A stretch of DNA of 64,000 nucleotides from Chitinimonas viridis (lineage in GTDB: Bacteria > Pseudomonadota > Gammaproteobacteria > Burkholderiales > Chitinimonadaceae), in the NCBI RefSeq assembly GCF_030409555.1, contig NZ_JAUFPU010000004.1, positions 189,680 through 253,679 of the forward strand. The letters run 5' to 3'. The notes below the pieces were generated by a model. It saw nothing but the letters and a program-made list of their open reading frames with translations. It was not told the DNA's origin and did no database searches. Position 1 is the first letter of the stretch, and every line of letters begins with the position of its first letter. The translations under genes were made by a program, and so were the position numbers. Positions 34,762-44,330 of the stretch are shown here, in pieces.

Positions 34762-36627
34762 GTGGAAAACGCCCGTTTATTCTTCGAGCAACTGAACCGC
34801 GACTACCTGAACGTCCACAAGTCCAAGGAAGACCTGTTCTGGACGACCTATATGGCCACCAGCGACGATCACGCCGGTTTCGCCCAGGCCGAAATGGCCT
34901 ACAAGTCATTTATCTCCGACCCTGACAGGCTGCTCGCCACCCGCCAGCACTTAGCCGCAGTCGAGCAGGCACCAGCAAGCGCAGCGCGCGACGCCCTGCT
35001 GCATGGGCTCCAAGGCTGGGTTGCCCTGTTCGAGAGCAATATCGTCGACAACGACCAGGCGCGGGAACTGATGCAGCAATTGGTCGAAGCCGAATCCACC
35101 CTGTTCAGCCGGCGCAAGGCGCTGGTGCTCAAGCACATCAACGAACAGGGCATGGAAGAAGAAGCCACCCTGTCCTCGCTGGCGACCAATATGTCGCTCA
35201 ACCCGGTCGAAGCGCGCCGCCAGTCCTCGTTCGCCGCTTTCCGGGGCTTGGAAGAATGGGTATTGGCCAACGGTTTTCTCGACATCGTCAAGCTGCGCAA
35301 TCGTTTTGCCCAGGCACTGGGCTACCGCGACTACTTCGACTACAAGGTCCGCAAGAACGAACAGATGTCCAGCGAGACCCTGTTCAACATACTGGACGAC
35401 TTTGTAGCCCGCACCGAAACCGCCAACGCGCGCGCGCTGGTCGAACTGAAGGCGGCCAAGGGTGAAACCGCCCTCGCCCCATGGAACCTGCGCTTTCACA
35501 TGAGCGGCGATGTCGTCAGGCAGATGGATCCCTACCTGCCCTTCGGCCGTGGCCTGCTGCGCTGGGTGGAGAGCTTCCGCCGGCTCGGCATACGCTACCG
35601 TGGCGCCACCCTGCAGCTGGATCTGCTGGATCGCAAGGGCAAGTACCAGAATGGCTTTTGCCATGGCCCCATCCCCACCTATTACAACGAGCAGGGACAG
35701 TGGGTGGCCGGCCAGATCAACTTTACCGCCGAGGCCAAGCCCGACCAGGTAGGTAGCGGCTGGCGCGCACTCACCACCCTGTTCCATGAAGGCGGCCACG
35801 CGGCGCACTTTGCCAATGTGGCACAGAACTCCCCCTGCTTCTCGCAGGAGTTCGCCCCCACTTCCATGGCCTACGCCGAAACCCAGTCCATGTTCTGCGA
35901 CAGCCTGCTGGATGACGCAGACTGGCTCAAGCGCTATGCCCGCAATGCAGCGGGCGAAGCCATGCCGGATGCCTTGATCCACGCCCGCATCGAATGCAAT
36001 CAGCCCTTCCGCGCCTTCAGTGAGCGCAGTATCGCGGTGGTTTCATACTTCGAATCGGCGCTATACCAGTTGGACGACGCCAGTCTGACCGCAGAGACCG
36101 TGCTGGCACTGGCCCGCAGCACAGAACAACGCATCCTGGGCGTGGAAGGACCTCGCCCCCTGCTGGCCATCCCCCATCTGCTCAACCAGGAGTCTGCCGC
36201 GGCCTATCACGGCTACCTGCTGGCCAATATGGCGGTCTACCAGACACGCGCCTACTTCCTGAACCGCTACGGCTACCTGACTGACAACCCTGCCATCGGC
36301 CCCCTGCTGACCCAGCACTACTGGGTGCCGGGCAACAGCATCAACCACAACGCTACCCTGCTCAGCCTCACCGGCGAGGGCTTCTCGGCACGCTATCTGG
36401 CGGATGACTGCAATATGACCGTAGCGGAAGCCTGGACTCAAGCCCAGGCCACTATGGCCGCCGCCGCAGAACGTCAGTACCCGCAGGACTACCCCGACAA
36501 TCTCGATGCCCATATCCGCATCGTGCATGGCGCCGAGGTACTGGCCGACAGCAGCGAGTCCGAAGCGGCCATGTGCCAGCAATTCGAGCGTTGGGTGGGC
36601 GAGCACTACGCCGCGCCAGTTCACTAA
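34762..36627 (+). CDS. M3 family oligoendopeptidase/oligopeptidase
   Basis: A 621-residue cytoplasmic zinc metallopeptidase of the M3 clan (thimet oligopeptidase/PepF type), which degrades short peptides. The zinc motif HEGGH is at 342-346, in TLFHEGGHAAHFANV, with the third ligand Glu likely in SMAYAETQSMFCDSLL. The start is GTG, because the conserved N-terminal helix begins right there (ENARLFFEQLNRDYLNVHKS); no strong ribosome site is seen. A clear hairpin terminator follows the gene. Not adjacent to other peptidases. Confidence 0.92.
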   Translation: MENARLFFEQLNRDYLNVHKSKEDLFWTTYMATSDDHAGFAQAEMAYKSFISDPDRLLATRQHLAAVEQAPASAARDALLHGLQGWVALFESNIVDNDQARELMQQLVEAESTLFSRRKALVLKHINEQGMEEEATLSSLATNMSLNPVEARRQSSFAAFRGLEEWVLANGFLDIVKLRNRFAQALGYRDYFDYKVRKNEQMSSETLFNILDDFVARTETANARALVELKAAKGETALAPWNLRFHMSGDVVRQMDPYLPFGRGLLRWVESFRRLGIRYRGATLQLDLLDRKGKYQNGFCHGPIPTYYNEQGQWVAGQINFTAEAKPDQVGSGWRALTTLFHEGGHAAHFANVAQNSPCFSQEFAPTSMAYAETQSMFCDSLLDDADWLKRYARNAAGEAMPDALIHARIECNQPFRAFSERSIAVVSYFESALYQLDDASLTAETVLALARSTEQRILGVEGPRPLLAIPHLLNQESAAAYHGYLLANMAVYQTRAYFLNRYGYLTDNPAIGPLLTQHYWVPGNSINHNATLLSLTGEGFSARYLADDCNMTVAEAWTQAQATMAAAAERQYPQDYPDNLDAHIRIVHGAEVLADSSESEAAMCQQFERWVGEHYAAPVH

Positions 36628-36662
36628 CGGTAACGCAAGCAGCGCTTGAACGCAGTAACCCT

Positions 36663-36689
36663 GAAGGGCGGATCCCCAATCCGCCCTTC
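36663..36689 (+). terminator. Hairpin after the M3 peptidase gene
   Basis: gaagggcgga (36663-36672) and tccgcccttc (36680-36689) form a perfect 10-base stem with a 7-base loop; a short tttttc lies 14 bases further. Confidence 0.7.
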
Positions 36690-36722
36690 CGCAATGAATC
36701 ATAATTTTTCAAAGCTTGACTC

Positions 36723-37175
36723 ATGATCGCCCCCTATTCCGTCAGCCATCCTACGGCGCCCCCGACCCGCCCTTACAGTCTTCCTATACTCGCCGCGTTC
36801 TGTATCACTATCGCCGCATTGGTTGCAGTGGTGATGCTGCTGACAACAGGCAGGGCCTCGATGCAGCTCTTGTTGTCGGGGCCATCCTTTTCCCTGCCTG
36901 TCATTACTCAGTACATCCAGTACGGTGCAATTTTTTATGCGTTCTGGTGCGCCATAAGAAGGCAACACAGCCCTGCAAAGCCTTTGATGCTGGCGGCCTT
37001 GATGACAGTTCCTGTTGCCATGCTTCAGCGCTATGACTTGATCAGTATCGGAGCACAGCCAGTCATCCTGGTTGCTGCACCTATAGGATTGGGCCTGATG
37101 GCACTTCTCGCGCTGGTCTCTTGCATTAGGCAAGCCAGGAAATTGCGCGAACGCCAAGGCCAACCGAAGGAATAA
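36723..37175 (+). CDS. Small membrane protein of unknown function
   Basis: A 150-residue protein with four likely membrane segments: PILAAFCITIAALVAVVMLL, VITQYIQYGAIFYAFWCAI, PLMLAALMTVPVAML and PVILVAAPIGLGLMALLALV. The C-terminus is basic. No ribosome site is obvious and I recognise no family, so the coding call rests on the regular hydrophobic pattern. Neighbouring ATP-grasp gene is on the same strand, 85 bases downstream. Confidence 0.55.
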   Translation: MIAPYSVSHPTAPPTRPYSLPILAAFCITIAALVAVVMLLTTGRASMQLLLSGPSFSLPVITQYIQYGAIFYAFWCAIRRQHSPAKPLMLAALMTVPVAMLQRYDLISIGAQPVILVAAPIGLGLMALLALVSCIRQARKLRERQGQPKE

Positions 37176-37260
37176 CCGGCCTGGTTTTGAGCCCCGCACG
37201 ATTTGCCATTTGCGCCACCTGTGCGCAGGACATCCCTCCAACCAGCAACAGCGCCAAAGC

Positions 37261-38019
37261 ATGAGCCAGCCCACCTTGATACTCACCCCTCGCTACACTG
37301 AAGACGCGCAAGCGCTCTGGCGAGCGGCCAACCAACTGGGCTGGCATGTTGAGCGCCTAAGCAGTTGGCGTATCCCCGAGACCTACCTGTCTTTATTCGA
37401 GCCCGTGCTTTACCTGGAAGCCTTGTTTGGCCCGACACTGGCCGAGCAAATGGGCGTGACGCTGTTGAATCCGCCTGAGGACTGGCTGGTTGGGCTGCCA
37501 GACCGCTATCGAAAACGTCAGATAACCGTGACCTCCCTGGGTGTCGCCAGAGATCGAACCGAGCCTGCGTTCATCAAGCCCCCTAACGACAAGAGCTTTG
37601 TTGCCAAGGTCTATACCGGCGCTGACTTGCCCAGCGATCTGCCAGGGGAAATGTCGGTACTGGTCTCCGAAGTAGTCACCTGGGAAAGTGAGTTCCGGTG
37701 TTTTGTCCTGAACAGACAACTCCATACCTATTCCATATACGCTCGCCTAGGTGAGCTACAGGATGAGTTGGGCTATCAAACCACGACCGAAGAGCAGCTA
37801 GCCCTGGAACACTTCATGGCTGAGTTGCTGCTAGACATGTCGGTGCCTCTACCCGAAGCTATCGTCGTCGATGTGGGTTACATCCAGGGGCGTGGGTGGG
37901 CATGCATAGAGCTCAATGCTGCATGGGGCGCCGGCATTTACGGTTGCGATCCGGTCCGGGCACTCGCAGTAATCCGATGCGCCTCCCAGTCCCGGCAAAG
38001 TTGTAAAGCCGTGGAATAG
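37261..38019 (+). CDS. ATP-grasp domain protein (R2K-like)
   Basis: A 252-residue protein resembling the small R2K/DUF4343 branch of ATP-grasp enzymes, which ligate a carboxylate to an amine or thiol using ATP. Supporting parts are PAFIKPPNDKSFVAKVYTG (nucleotide-binding Lys strand), EVVTWESEFRCFVLNRQ (acidic residues of the grasp fold) and the C-terminal ACIELNAAWGAGIYGCDP, where Glu and Asn bind the magnesium. The start is ATG at 37261 (MSQPTLIL); upstream codons are open but unlikely. The substrate is unknown. Such proteins are often found in accessory or toxin-immunity regions, but no partner gene is seen. Confidence 0.78.
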   Translation: MSQPTLILTPRYTEDAQALWRAANQLGWHVERLSSWRIPETYLSLFEPVLYLEALFGPTLAEQMGVTLLNPPEDWLVGLPDRYRKRQITVTSLGVARDRTEPAFIKPPNDKSFVAKVYTGADLPSDLPGEMSVLVSEVVTWESEFRCFVLNRQLHTYSIYARLGELQDELGYQTTTEEQLALEHFMAELLLDMSVPLPEAIVVDVGYIQGRGWACIELNAAWGAGIYGCDPVRALAVIRCASQSRQSCKAVE

Positions 38020-38123
38020 TCCACCAGGCTGTGGCAGCCGACATCAGACCTTTTGCTTTCAGCAAGGCAGCAAGCAGCGAACCCCGCTAAAATCGCGACT
38101 TGCTTGAATAACCTTGTGTATCC

Positions 38124-41100
38124 ATGTTTCCTGCCCAGCTCGACCTCGCCTTACAAACCTGCCTGCTCCGCGATCACCACGGCTTGCGCCAGAAGGCGCG
38201 CAACCTGCGTGAGCGCAGCAAGCAAAAGCAGCCTGTCGACAAGCAGGAAACCGAGCTGAACCAGGCCATCGCACTATCACAGGCCAAGTATGCGGCCCGC
38301 CTGGCGCGGCTACCCAAGCCCGAGTTTGACGACTTCCTGCCGGTCAATCAGCGACGGGACGAGCTGCGGGCAGCCATCGCTAGCCACCAGGTGGTCATCG
38401 TCTGTGGAGAAACCGGCTCCGGCAAGACCACCCAGCTACCCAAGATATGCCTGGAGCTGGGACGGGGCGTAGCCGGCCTGATCGGCCATACCCAGCCACG
38501 CCGCCTGGCAGCGCGTACCGTGGCCACCCGTATCGCACAGGAGCTCAAGACCGAGATCGGCGACACCGTAGGCTACAAGGTGCGCTTTACCGACAAGTCC
38601 TCCGAGCTCAGCCTGATCAAGCTGATGACGGACGGCATCCTGCTGGCCGAAACCCAGACCGACCGCTATCTCAGCCAGTACGACACCATCATCGTCGACG
38701 AGGCGCATGAGCGTTCACTCAATATCGATTTCCTGCTGGGTTTTCTCAAGCAGTTGCTGCCCCGCCGGCCCGATCTCAAGGTCATCGTCACCTCTGCCAC
38801 CATCGATGCCGACCGTTTCAGCCAGCATTTTGACGGCGCACCGGTAATCGAGGTGTCCGGCCGCACCTATCCGGTGGAAGTCCGCTACAAGGAGCTGCGC
38901 AGCAAGGATGAAGATGACGCCGACCTGGAGATGGAAGAAGCCGTGGTCGATGCCGTGCAGGAGCTGTGGCGCCACGATGGGGCGGGCGATGTGCTGGTGT
39001 TCCTGCCCGGCGAGCGCGAGATACGGGAAACAGCCGAAGAACTCCGCCGTGCCAAGATCATGGGCGCCGAAATCGTCCCACTGTTTGCACGCCTGTCGGT
39101 CGAGGATCAGCAAAAGGTCTTCAGGCCCAGCAACGGCCGGCGCGTGGTGCTGTCCACCAATGTGGCGGAGACATCACTGACGGTGCCTGGCATCAAATAT
39201 GTGATCGACTCCGGCCTCGCCAGGATGAACCGCTATTCGCCGCGCGCCAAGGTGGAGCAGCTGCAGATAGAGAAGATCTCCCAAGCCAGCGCACGCCAGC
39301 GCGCCGGTCGTTGCGGCCGGGTAGCCGCCGGTGTCTGTGTACGCCTTTACGCAGAGAAGGATTTCAACGCCCGCCCCGCCTTTACCGACCCGGAAATTCT
39401 GCGCTCCTCCCTAGCCGCCGTCATCCTGCGCATGCAGGCCCTGCGCCTGGGCAAGGTGGAGGATTTCCCGTTTCTGGAAGCACCCTCAGGCCGCCTGATC
39501 GCCGATGGCTACGCCCTGCTGCACGAGCTGGGCGCGGTGGATGAGCAAGGGGTACTGACCCGCCTGGGCCACGAACTGGCCCGCCTGCCCATCGACCCCA
39601 AGATAGGCCGCATGCTATTGGCAGGCCGCGATGAAGCCTGCCTGCCGGAGCTGTTGATCATCGCTTCGGCGCTCAGCATACAGGATCCGCGTGATCGCCC
39701 CTTCGAGGCGCGCGATGCCGCCGACCGGGCCCATGCCAAGTTTGCCGACGACAAGTCCGACTTTGTCAGCCTGCTCAACCTCTGGCATTTCTTTGAGCAG
39801 GCGCTCAAGCAAAAGCAGTCCAATCGCCTGCTGGTGCAGGAGTGCCACAGCAACTTCCTCAGCTATCTGCGCATGCGTGAGTGGCGCGAGCTACACAAAC
39901 AGTTGGCCGATATCGTCGAGGACATGGGCTGGAAGGCCAGTACCGCACCGGCCCCCGCCCCTGCAGCAGCCAAGGCCGGTGTGCCTGAGCTACCCAAGAA
40001 GGCGGAAAAGGAGCGTGCACAGGCCGCACAGCAACAATACGATGCACTGCACCGCGCCTTGTGCACCGGCTTGCTGGGCCAAATAGGCATGAAGCAGCCG
40101 GACGAGGACGAATACCTGGGCGCCCGTGGCATCAAGTTCGCGGTCTTTCCAGGCAGCGCGCTCAAGAAGGCGCGGCCCAAGTGGGTGGTTAGCGCCGAGT
40201 TGGTTGAAACCACCAAACTCTATGCCCGCTGCGTGGCGGCCATCCAGCCGGAATGGCTGGAAAAACTGGCCAACCACCTGGTCAACCGCGATTACTTCGA
40301 ACCGCATTGGGAAGAAGGCATGGCCCAGGTGGTAGCCAGCGAACGCGTCACGCTCTATGGCCTCCCAGTAGTGGCCAGGCGCAAGGTGCACTATGGCAGC
40401 GTCAACCCGGTCGAAGCACGCGAAATCATGATCAAGGAGGGCCTGGCCGGGCGTCGCTTCAACACCCGCGCGGCCTTCTGGCAGCATAACGAGAAGCTGA
40501 TCAGCGAGATCGAGGAACTGGAGCACAAAGCCCGCCGCCAGGACGTGCTGGTTGACGAGCAGGTGCTGTTCGACTTCTACGACCAGCGTATTCCGGCAGA
40601 CATCGTCAATGGCCAGGGCTTCGATGCCTGGCGCAAACAGGCCGAGAAGGAGCAGCCGCAACTGCTGTTCCTCAGCCGCGACGACCTGATGCGCCATGCT
40701 GGCGAGAGCATAACCGAGCAGCAGTTCCCGCCCACCCTGGTACTGGATGGGGTGGTACTACCACTGGCGTACCGCTTCGAGCCCGGGCATCCGCTGGATG
40801 GCGTGACCGTGCAACTGCCCCTGCACCTGCTGAACAAGGTCAATGGCGCTGCATTCGACTGGCTGGTGCCAGGCCTGATACGCGAGAAGATCACCCATCT
40901 GGTGAAATCGCTACCCAAGAGCATACGTCGCCTGTGCGTGCCGGTACCCGAGTTCGTAACCCGCGCAATGGTGACGCTGGACAAGGCCGACCATCGCGCG
41001 CCCTTGTTGCCGCAGCTGGCACATGCAGTAGGCAGGGGCATAGGCCAGCCCGTCAGCATCGATGAATTTGATCAGGATGACCTGCCAGGGCATCTGCGCA

Positions 41101-42161
41101 TGAACATCCGGGTAGTCGATGACGCCGGCCAGGAACTGGCCATTGGCCGTGATCTGGTGGCATTGCGCACCCAGCTGGGCGAGGCGGCGCAGATGACCTT
41201 CCGCGAGGTGGCTGCCACACCGGCGACACCAGCCACCAAGCCAGGCAAGGGCAAGGCCGCCGCCCCGGACGAGCCGATTAAACCGTCAACCCATGGCCCG
41301 GCAGTGGAGAAGGACAATATCAGCAGCTGGGACTTTGGCGACCTGCCCGGCAAGCTGACCTTTGAGCGCCATGGCGCCAAGCTGACGGGCTACCCCGCGC
41401 TGGTACCCCACGAGGCCGCCTGTGCCATACGGCTGTACGATACCGAAGCCGCGGCCGAACAGGCTCATCGTGCCGGTGTGGTGAGGCTGATGCAGCTGGA
41501 GCTGAAGGAGCAGGTCAAGCAACTGCCCAAGTGTTTTGCCAACTTTACCCAGACAGCGCTGCTGTTACGCAGCATGGCAGATTCTGACAGCCTGATGGAC
41601 GACCTGGTGGCCTGCGTCTGCGACCGCGCCTTTATCGGCGACGATGCGCTGCCGCGCAGCAAGAAGGAGTTCGACAACCAGAAGCAACGCGCCAAGACAC
41701 GCCTGCCAGCCGTACGCGATGCCGCATATCGGGTGCTGCAAGAGGTCGCCACCGACCAGCAGCAGTTGCAGGCTCTGCTGAGCAAGCCGGTACGGCTGCA
41801 AAGCGAGCTGAAGCAGCAGCTATCACGCCTGGTCTACAAGGGCTTTCTGGCTGCGACGCCATGGGAGCAATTGCCCCATCTGCCCCGCTATCTCAAGGCC
41901 ATCAAGTTGCGGCTGGAAAAATACAACGCCAATCAGGCGCGTGATGCCCAGCGTGGCGAAGAACTTGCCGTGCTGTGGGCGCGCTGGGAAAGTGAACAGG
42001 AAAAATGGCGCAAGCTGGGCCGCGATCCGGCCCCGCTGGCGCCATTCCGCTGGATGCTGGAGGAATTACGGGTAGGCCTGTTCGCCCAGGAGCTGCGTAC
42101 CCCCTACCCGGTATCGGTGAAGCGGCTCAACAAGATCTGGGAAGACCTGATCAAGCAATAG
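38124..42161 (+). CDS. hrpA: ATP-dependent RNA helicase HrpA
   Basis: A 1345-residue DEAH-box helicase involved in mRNA processing and ribosome rescue. Motif I GETGSGKTTQ, motif II DEAH (in IVDEAHERSL), motif III SAT, motif V TNVAETSLTVPG and motif VI QRAGRCGR are all present. The C-terminal half has the HA2/OB-type domains and the long DUF3418 region typical of full-length bacterial HrpA. Length is normal (about 1300). Convergent with a solute-binding protein gene. Confidence 0.96.
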   Translation: MFPAQLDLALQTCLLRDHHGLRQKARNLRERSKQKQPVDKQETELNQAIALSQAKYAARLARLPKPEFDDFLPVNQRRDELRAAIASHQVVIVCGETGSGKTTQLPKICLELGRGVAGLIGHTQPRRLAARTVATRIAQELKTEIGDTVGYKVRFTDKSSELSLIKLMTDGILLAETQTDRYLSQYDTIIVDEAHERSLNIDFLLGFLKQLLPRRPDLKVIVTSATIDADRFSQHFDGAPVIEVSGRTYPVEVRYKELRSKDEDDADLEMEEAVVDAVQELWRHDGAGDVLVFLPGEREIRETAEELRRAKIMGAEIVPLFARLSVEDQQKVFRPSNGRRVVLSTNVAETSLTVPGIKYVIDSGLARMNRYSPRAKVEQLQIEKISQASARQRAGRCGRVAAGVCVRLYAEKDFNARPAFTDPEILRSSLAAVILRMQALRLGKVEDFPFLEAPSGRLIADGYALLHELGAVDEQGVLTRLGHELARLPIDPKIGRMLLAGRDEACLPELLIIASALSIQDPRDRPFEARDAADRAHAKFADDKSDFVSLLNLWHFFEQALKQKQSNRLLVQECHSNFLSYLRMREWRELHKQLADIVEDMGWKASTAPAPAPAAAKAGVPELPKKAEKERAQAAQQQYDALHRALCTGLLGQIGMKQPDEDEYLGARGIKFAVFPGSALKKARPKWVVSAELVETTKLYARCVAAIQPEWLEKLANHLVNRDYFEPHWEEGMAQVVASERVTLYGLPVVARRKVHYGSVNPVEAREIMIKEGLAGRRFNTRAAFWQHNEKLISEIEELEHKARRQDVLVDEQVLFDFYDQRIPADIVNGQGFDAWRKQAEKEQPQLLFLSRDDLMRHAGESITEQQFPPTLVLDGVVLPLAYRFEPGHPLDGVTVQLPLHLLNKVNGAAFDWLVPGLIREKITHLVKSLPKSIRRLCVPVPEFVTRAMVTLDKADHRAPLLPQLAHAVGRGIGQPVSIDEFDQDDLPGHLRMNIRVVDDAGQELAIGRDLVALRTQLGEAAQMTFREVAATPATPATKPGKGKAAAPDEPIKPSTHGPAVEKDNISSWDFGDLPGKLTFERHGAKLTGYPALVPHEAACAIRLYDTEAAAEQAHRAGVVRLMQLELKEQVKQLPKCFANFTQTALLLRSMADSDSLMDDLVACVCDRAFIGDDALPRSKKEFDNQKQRAKTRLPAVRDAAYRVLQEVATDQQQLQALLSKPVRLQSELKQQLSRLVYKGFLAATPWEQLPHLPRYLKAIKLRLEKYNANQARDAQRGEELAVLWARWESEQEKWRKLGRDPAPLAPFRWMLEELRVGLFAQELRTPYPVSVKRLNKIWEDLIKQ

Positions 42162-42187
42162 TATTGGGCGCAAGTCCGGTACCCACA

Positions 42188-42910
42188 TTACTGGTACTTC
42201 TTCATGATGGCCTCGTAACTTCCATCCGCCCGCATCTTCTTCAAGGCGGCATTGAAGCTGTCACGTAGTGCCGCATCACGGAAAGCAACCTTGTAGGGGG
42301 TAGGTGGAAACAGCTCGTGGTAGGTCACCGGCTGGCTGGTATCCACCCCCTCTTTCTTGGCGGCGGCGTTGAAGTATTGGAAGATGTTCCTGTCGCCCAC
42401 CACCACGTCAGCCCGGCCAGTGAACAGCAACATGTTCTGCTTTACCTGCTGTGCATGCTCGCCATAGCGCTTGTTGGCAGCCGCCATGGCCTTGAACTTA
42501 TCACCCAGGTACACCGTGGCGTTCTGGAAGGCGGCGACCGAGTACTTACCCAGTTCATCCACGCTGCCTATCTTGTAGCCATTCTTGCTCAGGCTCACGG
42601 CAAAGTTCTGATAGACGATGTGTGAGTCAGAAAAAGCCGCCTTGATGCCCGATGACTCATTCACCGTGATTGCCGCATCCACCGAACCATCCTGCATGGC
42701 CACCGGCACGCGGGCAAAAGGCAGGTAGACAGGCTTGATAGTATGCCCGGCTGCGGCCAAGGCCTGCGCCACCACATCCAGCTCCATGCCTTTGTTCTGC
42801 TCCTGTATCACATACGGCGGCAACGACAGGCCCACCGCCACTTTGACTTCTGCAGCCCAGGCTTGGCCACAAAGGGCCAGTCCCAAGACCATTGCGATGC
42901 GCATTTTCAT
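42188..42910 (-). CDS. Periplasmic solute-binding protein (SBP_bac_3 family)
   Basis: A 240-residue protein with a clear signal peptide (MRIAMVLGLALCGQAWA) and the family 3 binding fold: LPPYVIQEQNKGMELDVVAQAL, then the crossing SDSHIVYQNFAVSLSKNGYKIG, and DSFNAALKKMRADGSYEAIMKKY at the C-terminus. This is a second orphan binding protein in the window without adjacent permease. The 209 bases between its start and the next gene hold nothing I recognise. Confidence 0.9.
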   Translation of the reverse strand: MKMRIAMVLGLALCGQAWAAEVKVAVGLSLPPYVIQEQNKGMELDVVAQALAAAGHTIKPVYLPFARVPVAMQDGSVDAAITVNESSGIKAAFSDSHIVYQNFAVSLSKNGYKIGSVDELGKYSVAAFQNATVYLGDKFKAMAAANKRYGEHAQQVKQNMLLFTGRADVVVGDRNIFQYFNAAAKKEGVDTSQPVTYHELFPPTPYKVAFRDAALRDSFNAALKKMRADGSYEAIMKKYQ

Positions 42911-43119
42911 TGACGCTCTCCGTGTGACAGATGATCAGGATCCCATCAAATATATAGTCGGCTTCAGCCTGCAGCGGCAAGCTCACGCGCCCAGCAGGCC
43001 GAGACCTGACAAGGGCAGGAGAGGGAATCGATCCGGTGGGCGCCTGCTGATTCAGGCTGTACTGGCGCCTCCCCCCATCCGTCATTCATCCATCCATGAT
43101 GGGGGTTCATGACAGACGC

Positions 43120-44178
43120 TCAGTAGGGCGGCAGGAGGCGGCGCAAGCCGTGGCCCAATACCAGCAGCAGGAACAGCAGATTCCGTAGCAATGCCAATGG
43201 CCAACAAGGATAGAGGCTGCCTTCACGGCCACCGCGCGCCAGCGCAATCGCCAATCTGGACAGGCGCTGCTGGTTCCAGGGCCAATCGCGCAAAGCGGCA
43301 CAGCGCGCAGGCGGCAGGCCCTGTACGCCCACACCGGCACCCACCAACCCGCCGACCAGTGCAGCGGTACTGTCTACATCACCGCCACTGCGGATAATGT
43401 CTTCCAGCGCCGCATCCAGATCCTGCGGGTGCGAGAGCCAGGCATGCAGTGCTGCCGCCACGGTATGAACCACATAGCCGAGCACGCCCCGTTGCCAGCC
43501 CTGCGCGGCGCAGAAAGCCTGGGTACGTTCACCCTTGGCGACACTTTCGAACATGGCGCGCATCAGCATCCTGAAATCCGCCATGCCTTCGCCATCCTGC
43601 TCTAGCACGGGTGCCAGCAGATGTGCCAGTTGCAGCGGGTCGCTACTGCCCTGGCTGGCTTGGGCCGCGGCCAGCGCAATGCAATGCGCCCCCGCTTCAG
43701 CCCGTACATCGGTATGGGTCAGGCGGGTGCTGCGGGCGAGATGCTCGGCCAGTGCGTGGGGTTGTCGCGCCAGATAGACGCCGAGTATGGCAGCACGCAT
43801 GGCCGGCCCATTGCCGGCAGAGTGAACACCATTACGGCCCGGTGGTATGCCCAGCCAGAGCTTCCACAAAGCGCGCCCGGTTGCCCAGCCTACCCCTGCG
43901 GGCAGCGCGGCTATCCAGAGGCGCAGGCGCCAGGCCAACACCCGCTCAAACCGGTTTGTATCTCCCCGGCTCCTGAGCAAGGCCTGCGCTGTCAGTGCCG
44001 CATGCTCAGTATCGTCCGATACCAGCGCCAGCCCAGGAAAAACCCGGAAGCGGAGCGGCCCTGGACTCAGCCTGGCCAGGCGGCGCGGACTCAGGCCCTC
44101 ATAGGCCAGGCCCAGGGCATCACCTATCGCACCACCCAGCAGGCAGCCGGCCAGGGCTTGTTCACGGCGCTGTTGCAT
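43120..44178 (-). CDS. ADP-ribosylglycohydrolase-like protein with hydrophobic C-terminus
   Basis: A 352-residue protein of the ADP-ribosylglycohydrolase (ARH/DraG) family, which removes ADP-ribose from proteins or small molecules. Metal-binding signatures: GCLLGGAIGDALGL near the start, SDDTEHA, and GGDVDSTAALVGGL. The last ~30 residues (WPLALLRNLLFLLLVLGHGLRRLLPPY) form a likely membrane anchor. The start at 44178 (MQQRREQALAG) has a gaggg site upstream and sits at the conserved N-terminus; the frame extends upstream without motif support. Divergent from the tricorn-like gene. Confidence 0.88.
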   Translation of the reverse strand: MQQRREQALAGCLLGGAIGDALGLAYEGLSPRRLARLSPGPLRFRVFPGLALVSDDTEHAALTAQALLRSRGDTNRFERVLAWRLRLWIAALPAGVGWATGRALWKLWLGIPPGRNGVHSAGNGPAMRAAILGVYLARQPHALAEHLARSTRLTHTDVRAEAGAHCIALAAAQASQGSSDPLQLAHLLAPVLEQDGEGMADFRMLMRAMFESVAKGERTQAFCAAQGWQRGVLGYVVHTVAAALHAWLSHPQDLDAALEDIIRSGGDVDSTAALVGGLVGAGVGVQGLPPARCAALRDWPWNQQRLSRLAIALARGGREGSLYPCWPLALLRNLLFLLLVLGHGLRRLLPPY

Positions 44179-44330
44179 GGCAACACCCTCTGCGAGCAGA
44201 TTATATTCAGCATAGCCGCCACCATTCATCCCGCCAAACAACAAACCGTCGCAGGTCTTGGTCATGGCCCATACAGGCCGTGTACCATGCGCCGCGTTGT
44301 TACCAGATATCGATAAAAGGGAGAGCAGCA

